Shown here: in pieces, positions 57,768-64,000 of the stretch | How the letters are laid out: each line of letters begins with the position of its first letter | Numbering within the stretch: position 1 is the stretch's first letter | Notes under the pieces: model-generated | The model's database searches: none | Told to the model about the DNA's origin: nothing | Seen by the model: only the letters and a program-made list of their open reading frames with translations | NCBI RefSeq assembly: GCF_964355755.1 | Contig: NC_092670.1 | Span: forward strand, 37,311,795 to 37,375,794 | Reading direction: 5' to 3' | DNA length: 64,000 nucleotides | From: Antedon mediterranea | Lineage: Eukaryota; Echinodermata; Crinoidea; Comatulida; Antedonidae | Program-made: the position numbers and the translations under genes

Positions 57768-59584
57768 ATGGCCAATAGAGAGTCAGCGCTGAATCCAACG
57801 GCTCTATGCCAGATGGGGCAAGAGACTGTGCAGGAGCTTGTGATGAAAACAATGGAATTGTTTAATTTACTCAAAACAACACAGGTATGACAATACAATA
57901 TGTATATTCCCATTATTTTATAACCCATTGTCTAACCCCATCCTTGTCTAATCTCATCCTTGTCTAATCCCACCCTTGTATAATCGCACCCTTGTCTAAT
58001 CCCACCCTTGTCTAATCTCCCACCCTTGTCTAATCCCTCCCTTGTCTAACCCCACTCTTGTCTAATCCCGCCCTTATCTAACCCCACCCTTGTATAATCC
58101 CATCCTTGTCTAATCCCGCCCTTGTCTAATCCCGCCCTTGTCTAACCCCACTCTTGTCTAACCCCACCTTGTCTAATCCCATCCTTGTCTAATCCCATCC
58201 TTGTCTAATCCCACCCTTGTCTAATCCCGCCCTTGTCTAATCCCACCCTTGTCTAATCCCATCCTTCATTAATTTCATCCATATATATTAGAACTTCCCA
58301 TTATACTGAAAATTGTATTCGCTCTAAACTCTCTAATGTAATAATAGTTATTTGTATTCTTAGACAATTGTTTCTTCTAAACTGAAAGCTCTCCATATCA
58401 TAAGGAAACTTATATCTTTTTATAAAATATTATTAGCTACCAAACGGCGTTCATTTTCGATATGCAAACCATCAAGACCGCAAGAAAAAAATTGATGAAC
58501 AACTGCACAGTATTACTGTCTTGTTTCGTCAACTAAAGATTGTCTATGAGAAGTGTAAAGAAAATTGTAATGCACTAGAACTTTCATCCACGCCAATGGT
58601 AAAGTTTTTTTTGTTTTTATTGCCTTGGTAAATTTAACCAAGGTACTGTAAATTTGTGTGTTCGGATTAGTTTTTTCTTGGTCAATTTAGCTGGCGACTC
58701 GGTTAATTTGGCCAAATCCAGTGCGAACAAGGCTTATAACATCCTGGTTGTAGCAAAATGAAATCTTCTCCTACTAACGATGTAGCCCTTCATTAATTAA
58801 TTACTTCCATTTTAGGCATCGCAAATTCCATGGGCTAATGAACAAAACCAAGAGAAACCAATTCCTGAACGACAACAGAGGATGGCTGAAACAATTCAGG
58901 TATTATAATTGTATTTTTGATTAAATTGCATTCCTAAACATTTTTTAAATTTGTATATTTATAATCTATTTTAAATTATAATACTTCTTTCTTAAGTAGT
59001 GCATAAAAGAAATATACAAATACAATTATATTCTAATAAATGAATCCCAAGTAAATTGAGTGAAGCAAAAATGATTGCATAGAAAACATGCTTTTATAAA
59101 TAAAGGCTTAACTAATTGGAAGCCGTGTTCAAGCGCGAGTGAGTAAGTGGCCAAACGGTTAAGACAGTGGAACCATAATACATAGCCATAATATCGGCAA
59201 GGTTTCGAGACTCACTCACTCCATGGTTCTGGTGGTAGAACAAGTCTTCTCGGATGATGAGGACTATGCACCGTATGTCCAGTGTACACAAAATGCTTAT
59301 ATGCACTTTAAAGAACCTAGTACATCTTTCAAGACGAGTAGGAGGTTGCACCCCGGTGTACTACTTCACACAGCCACTGTCACACACTTAAAAAGTAGGC
59401 CTAGTTTTGTAATAATAAATTTGTTGATAACTTATGAAGACGAAGAAACGCAATTTTTTTTTGTGATTTGTTGTAGAATATTGAAGCAAAAAATCGAAAG
59501 TTAAAACTGATGATGGAACAGATACGAACCATAATATGGGATATCAACACAATGATGGCTATGCGAAATGCTGGTATCACTTGA
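57768..59584 (+). CDS. MED30: Mediator of RNA polymerase II transcription subunit 30 (MED30), four exons
   Basis: Exons 57768-57884, 58437-58598, 58816-58899 and 59477-59584 join in phase 0 at every junction to 156 residues (human about 178; the difference is mainly the N-terminus). MED30 is a metazoan subunit of the Mediator coactivator, which bridges activators and RNA polymerase II in the nucleus. Family signatures are clear: CQMGQETVQELVMKTMELF then LLKTTQLPNGV in exons 1-2, FRQLKIVYEKCKENC in exon 2, and the C-terminal helix NRKLKLMMEQIRTIIWDIN-TMMAMRN in exon 4. The start MANRESALNPTALC has GTG ATGG context; no in-frame ATG upstream looks better. Intron 1 contains a 16-bp minisatellite and intron 3 a SINE-like element. 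AATAAA at 60106-60111 is a plausible polyadenylation signal. Confidence 0.95.
57915..58270. repeat. 16-bp minisatellite in MED30 intron 1
   Basis: About 22 units of CCCTTGTCTAATCCCA with small variants (CCATCCTTG, CCGCCCTTG, TAACCCC). Purine-poor on the plus strand. Confidence 0.9.
59135..59391 (+). repeat. tRNA-derived SINE-like element, family S2, copy 2 (MED30 intron 3)
   Basis: The longer of the two copies. It has AGTGGCCAAACGGTTAAGAC (A-box-like, tRNA-Ser/Leu type), AGGTTTCGAGACTC (B-box-like), and then a body with CTCGGATGATGAGGACTATG, CAGTGTACACA, GAACCTAGTACATCTTTCAA and GACGAGTAGGAGGTT. Its open frame on either strand is not a gene. Confidence 0.7.
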
Positions 59585-60105
59585 CTTTAACGTGGATAAC
59601 GAGGTCAAACCAGCTATAAAAAGCACTTAAAGTTAAAAAACAAAAATGTTGTGTGCCATCAGGGAAACAGAAGCAAAGAAAAATACCTAAGTGTATAGAA
59701 GACTAAACATCCTAATGTACCATTTCTTGAATGAAAATGCCATACTCGCATAGATGAAGGTCTGTGCACTTTGGGCTTATACTGTATGATGCTAACAGAC
59801 ATTTATATTATCATAAATATCAGTATATAAAAGTTGAATGCAAAAATAGAGACTTTAAACCACCCAGTGATGCTAACAATGTTTTAGCAACTTTGTGTAG
59901 ATAAAAAAACAATTTTTAACTTTTTCATACCATCAAATAGCAAATACATGACTCGCCAAGAATGAGAACCCCATTTTTTAAACCAAGGCTTGTGTAGTAA
60001 CACTTGCCGTAATATAAAACAAAATAACAGAAAAAAAAGCCATTAATCTCAAGTTAATGCTGTATTGCGTGTTTATAAAGCTTTGTACATTAATAGAAAA
60101 ACATT

Positions 60106-60111
60106 AATAAA
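60106..60111 (+). terminator. Candidate polyadenylation signal of MED30
   Basis: AATAAA about 520 nt past the MED30 stop, followed by sequence with no further gene on this strand. Confidence 0.4.
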
Positions 60112-61439
60112 GATAGAAAAACGTTTGTGTAATGCGTTTGTACTGTAAATTAATATTTTTGGGTAAAACCACAATTATATTTTTCACTCCCAATTATTTA
60201 TTTACGATCGCCACCACCAGATCATTACGTTTTTATCCAGTTCATGTATACATATGACACGCCATGTGTGCCAAAATATTTATCTTTTTACCAATTACGA
60301 CTGCACGGTATTGAAGTTTCATTTATTTATTTCGTTTGTTTTGATTCGTTTGCGTTCAATAAATCGACAAATTAACCGTGTATCCCCTCGCAGCTCATCC
60401 CCCCCAAAATCAGAATGAAGTAGTCCAAAATGGAGTCACCATGACTTGTTTGACACCAATTTTTCCCAGGCCCGTTTTATAGGTTTTAATCCAGTAATTT
60501 TAGGCTGAAAATTAATCCGGTTTGAATACCACAAACCATTATCCGTAAATGAAGTTACACACTGTCCACAAAAGCTTTATTTGTGGCGAGTATAATATCA
60601 CAAAGCTTGAATGTGTAACAAATCAATATTCAATCAAAATTTCACTTGTTAAACACTGTGTGCTTTTTTGGCAATCGTTGATTAGGCCTAAACTGTTTTA
60701 CTGTTTTATTTTTGACAATTCAAAATTGACTTATCGTTTTGACAACAATACTTATTATGTATCGCCTAGTACATAATTCCGCTACGCGCTCTTTACAAAA
60801 AAAAAGTAATAGGCCTACCAATAAAATTGACTACTGTAAATCTTTTAATAGTAACCCACTACTCTAATAACAACCCCCTCCCCTTCTAATAGTAACCCAC
60901 CCTTAAAGAATAATAACCCATGGTTACAATTAGAAGATTTACGGTATCCCCCGTCGCACACATCCCCTATATTATTGAGAATAACGGGTAGCGTATGATT
61001 TTTGTGTTTGCAGTAAACTGCGGTAATAACCAGTAAACGTAGTAGCTGCAAGGGTTGCTCCACTCCCCAAGCCTCAAATGAGACTTCGTTTATAAGCACG
61101 ATAACTTATAAAATCCATCCTGTAATGTAATGTAATAATTTTGGATGCGTATGGGAAAACAAATTGTAATTTTAGTATTGTAATAAACTACAGGATACAG
61201 CAATCGTTGTTTTGTCTTTTTTTTATTCACATCAAACACCACCATTTAGCCTGTACCCTAAATCAAATCTACTTTGTAAAAACATCATTAATTTTTAAAG
61301 TAATGCAATTGTATAAACAGACAGTATTGTACTGTACTAATATTTTTAATTTATAAATTCAGGTTTACAAGATAAAAATCGAAAATGTATATAATATAAA
61401 GAATACCATCTAAATTTCAATTACAATAGAACCCCTTCT

Positions 61440-61790
61440 TTGGAACGCCTAATCATGTGACTACAGATGACGCCATCTCATACCAAGAAGACATTTTAGG
61501 TCCCAAAGTTATTGTCTTAATATGGATGGAACATCTCATAACAGGGAGACATTTTAGGTCCCAAAGTTATTGTCTTAATATGGATGGAACATCTCATAAC
61601 AGGGAGAAATTTTAGGTCCCAAAGTTATTGTCTTAATATATGGATGGAACATCTCATAACAAGGAGACATTTTAGGTCCCAATGTCTTAATACGAGTTTT
61701 ACTGTTTACACATTGATGGAACATCTTGTCAGGTGACGCCATCTCATACCAAGGAGACATTTCAGGTCCCAAAGTTATTGTATTAATAGG
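61440..61790. repeat. 58-bp tandem repeat
   Basis: About five to six units with ATGGATGGAACATCTCATAA, CAGGGAGACATTTTAGGTCC and CAAAGTTATTGTCTTAAT. Outer units diverge (GACGCCATCTCATACCAAG at both ends of the array). Confidence 0.85.
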
Positions 61791-62536
61791 AGCTCTACTG
61801 TGTACAATAAATTCTTAGTAATAACTAACTATTTAGAAAATGAACGATAAACTTCGAATTATCGAATAATTATTTGCACGACTATCCTGACCTTCATCCT
61901 CAGTGTTTCTATAAAAAAAGAAAACACTTCGAAGACAATTTATTTAAAATTGTGCATCGGATGAATGTAAACACAATTATAGAACTTACAATGATGAAAA
62001 AGTGGATTTAACATTTAAATGCTCTGATTTTGGTGAAAAGGTAAATCTATACAAATAATATAACAATTGCAACAACGTTAATGGCAATTAAAAGCAAGTA
62101 AAAGGAAATTATATGTGCATAGCATCACTCACGATATTATACATTCAATATAGCTGCATTTCAAGCTGTCAGAAAATATTGATCAATTTTTGTTTGGTAT
62201 AAAACAAAACGCAAAATAAGCTTATTAACAGAGAGACCTATTATTCGTTTAATGGTCAATTACCCACAATTTATTAAGCTGTTAAGTCAATGAAGAACCG
62301 TTTAATTGGACACACAAAGGGGGCGGGATGAGGATGGGAATCATAGTAGCCTGTTTACGGTTCGCAAAAGTTCCGGCAAAATAAAAGGTGTGCAACCTAT
62401 GCTATTCTAAACTAACTAATTATTATTTTGTATGTTAATATCGACAACATTAATGCCTGTTTATATCATGTGCGCTTGCGTTAGGTGGTTGACAATGATG
62501 ACATTAGATTACGTACATGTATTATGCGTGGATCTA

Positions 62537-62722
62537 TAAAGCGTGGTTCCCACTAGCGACGCAACACAAGGACGTAACGCAACGCAAGTGAATTGACCAA
62601 TCACAAGCGATGGCTTATTCGCTTGTGATTGCAAACTGTCTATAACTTCGCTTGTCATTGGTTAAAACGCTTGCGTTGCGTTTACGTCCTTGCGTTACGT
62701 TCTAGTGGGAACCAAGCTTTAA
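62537..62722. mobile_element. MITE-B copy, full length, perfect-looking termini
   Basis: TAAAGCGTGGTTCCCACTAG at the left and CTAGTGGGAACCAAGCTTTA at the right. The interior has ACGTAACGCAACGCAAG / CTTGCGTTGCGTTTACGTCC and ATTGACCAATCACAAGCGA / TCGCTTGTCATTGGTTAA, so almost the entire element is one long hairpin. Confidence 0.85.
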
Positions 62723-62792
62723 TGATGTACACGTAACAACCAATCGTGTGATAGTGTACAGCTGCGCTTGTATGCAAACGTACAAAACTTTC

Positions 62793-63014
62793 TTAAGCGT
62801 GGTTCCCACTAGAACGCAACGCACCGACGTACGTACGTATAGACCCAAAGTGCTGTGTTGCGTAATCACAAGTGGAAACCGACGACGCAATAGTGCTGCA
62901 AACATCGTAAGTTTGATTTCACGCAGGCGGGGGCAAACACACTGATTGGAAGAGCATTGTCTTACGTTGCGTAGCCTGCGTTACGTTGCGTCACTAGTGG
63001 GAACCAAGCTTTAA
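62793..63014. mobile_element. MITE-B copy, subfamily with GTGGAAACCGACGACGCAAT interior
   Basis: TTAAGCGTGGTTCCCACTAG and CACTAGTGGGAACCAAGCTT form the termini. The interior (AATCACAAGTGG, TTGATTTCACGCAGGCGGGG) matches 22439-22648. Only about 70 bp from the previous copy. Confidence 0.8.
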
Positions 63015-63425
63015 TTGTTAACATAAAATGCAATCAACAGTAATCATGGATTATATTATTATTAGATTATAATTCAATATGTATTATTACTACAATGTTC
63101 AAAGTAGAAAATGATGATTCCTTTAAATAGGCAAAACCACACACAATGTAATTCTTAAAATTGGATGGCATTCGACAAAATGAGCTACGTTTCTTCAAGG
63201 TCTTTGGTGCATAACGTTCAAATATAAAATATTTAGGTCTGTGTGGTCCAAACATGGATGGATTCTATATACCACCATACATGGTCCAAATATTTTTAAT
63301 ACAGTACTGTTTCAGTACAGTTTTCCCATTTATTTATTCAATTTGACATAATAATAATTGTATTAAACTAATCTTACCAACACCTTAAATAAACTGGTAT
63401 TTTCACGTATCATTTTGATAAAATC

Positions 63426-63941
63426 TTACTTCTTTTTCTTTTTCTTGATGTGTGATCTGATGTTAGTTTTCTGTACTTCACTATAATTCAACATAGAGAG
63501 CATTGTTTTCAAGTTATTGTCCGGTTCTTTGTCCGTTAAAAAGTAATATACAGCACTTTTTAAAAGCTCTACTCTGGCTTCAGAATCGCTTTCTAATGGA
63601 ATAGCTCCCTCGTAAACCTCCAACCGTTTGGTCTCTCTAACCTTTGCCAACTCCATTTCGGTCTTTTCCAGTTTCTTCAGCAGCTGCTTTATGTTGGCAC
63701 TCTTGGGATCTGCTTGTGCACCAGCTACTAATTCCTCATCATGTTCTATTGTCATTGCTGCCATACCTTTTTGATACATCTCCAGATATCTCTCCTGGTG
63801 AACTCCCTCACGTTCTTCGTACTCTTGTTCCATGTTGACTATCACTTTCTCTAGACGATTGATTTTCTCCTCTCGTTTACTTAATGTTCTCTCGGTTTCT
63901 TCTAATTTCTGCCGAACTTCTGCAGTTTCTTCTTGAGATTT
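63426..63941 (-). CDS. Coiled-coil protein with GRIP-like C-terminus, last coding exon (5' part outside window)
   Basis: Open to an acceptor (TTATAG) at about 63942, this exon encodes 171 residues and a stop. The first part, KSQEETAEVRQKLEETERTL and onward to LEKVIVNMEQEYEER, is heptad-patterned coiled coil. A middle part includes KQLLKKLEKTEMELAKVRE. The end, ELLKSAVYYFLTDKEPDNNL then KTMLSMLNYSEVQKTNI, resembles the Golgi-targeting GRIP domain pattern (YLKnvv..fl....e....l.vl..mL.fs.eE). The chain finishes in a run of lysines. GRIP domains bind Arl1 at the trans-Golgi; here the key Tyr of the YLK motif is Leu, so that function is uncertain. I cannot name the orthologue. Minus-strand AATAAA words at 63329-63338 fit its 3' end. 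Confidence 0.65.
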   Translation of the reverse strand, partial: KSQEETAEVRQKLEETERTLSKREEKINRLEKVIVNMEQEYEEREGVHQERYLEMYQKGMAAMTIEHDEELVAGAQADPKSANIKQLLKKLEKTEMELAKVRETKRLEVYEGAIPLESDSEARVELLKSAVYYFLTDKEPDNNLKTMLSMLNYSEVQKTNIRSHIKKKKKK

Positions 63942-64000
63942 CTATAATGAAAAATTGATATTATTTTTTAAAAATGCAAATATTATCTTTTTATGATAGA

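Larger units (their letters stand above)
60112..63425. other. Intergenic between MED30 and the minus-strand coiled-coil gene
   Basis: No gene supported. 60840-60935 has a short TAATAGTAACCCAC-type repeat. 61469-61790 is a 58-bp tandem repeat. Two MITE-B copies lie at 62537-63014. Minus-strand AATAAA words at 63329-63338 sit about 90 nt beyond the stop of the coiled-coil gene and suit its 3' end. Confidence 0.5.

Noticed and set aside
59112-59504. Open frames on both strands between MED30 exons 3 and 4
   Set aside because: They are inside the S2 SINE-like element and an intron; MED30 exon 4 is explained by another frame from 59477.
22429-62945. Two open frames (22429-22650 and 62748-62945) encoding similar TSGNRRRNSA-containing peptides
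   Set aside because: Both lie inside MITE-B copies; the similarity is that of the element, with no transposase signature.
1-64000. CRISPR arrays, bacterial operons, phage or viral genes
   Set aside because: Introns, polyadenylation signals and animal gene families show a eukaryotic nuclear region; the tandem repeats lack the repeat-spacer pattern of CRISPR, and no viral protein signatures were seen.

Overview
This is a eukaryotic, intron-rich, AT-rich window. Small exons with GT-AG introns, tRNA-derived SINE-like repeats, short palindromic (MITE-like) elements and many minisatellites point to a marine invertebrate animal. The gene set (an SLC16-like transporter array, an IQCC orthologue, a receptor of the snail GRL101 type with 12 LDLa modules, and Mediator subunit 30), together with a strong excess of the palindrome AGGCCT, makes a non-chordate deuterostome such as an echinoderm my best guess. 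That is inference, not proof.

Layout. (1) 1-16,423: a head-to-tail array of monocarboxylate-transporter-like (SLC16/MFS) genes. It holds the last exon of one copy (204-334), two complete six-exon copies (1,258-5,797 and 7,811-11,787) and a third full-length copy (13,006-16,423) broken by frame-disrupting deletions in two exons. (2) 18,508-20,701: a five-exon IQ motif-containing protein C gene (IQCC). (3) 20,702-34,000: about 13 kb with no gene I can support, holding MITE-like elements, SINE-like elements and tandem repeats. (4) 34,001-56,393: one large gene of about 24 exons. A short first exon supplies the start of a signal peptide; then come 12 LDL-receptor class A modules (one partial), a cysteine-rich cap, LRRs on 72-nt exons, and a rhodopsin-family seven-helix domain related to relaxin receptors. 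(5) 57,768-59,584: MED30, four exons. (6) 59,585-63,425: intergenic sequence with a 58-bp tandem repeat and two MITE copies. (7) 63,426-63,941, minus strand: the last coding exon of a coiled-coil protein with a GRIP-like C-terminus, continuing off the right edge.

These neighbours do not form a pathway. The transporter array is a local expansion by tandem duplication; the other genes are independent single genes. I did not find a clearly novel biological system. The most informative items are the decaying transporter paralogue, an internal duplication inside the transporters' cytoplasmic loop, the reconstructed multi-LDLa receptor with a remote first exon and a Gln in place of the acidic residue of its DRY motif, and three palindromic element families present in many copies.
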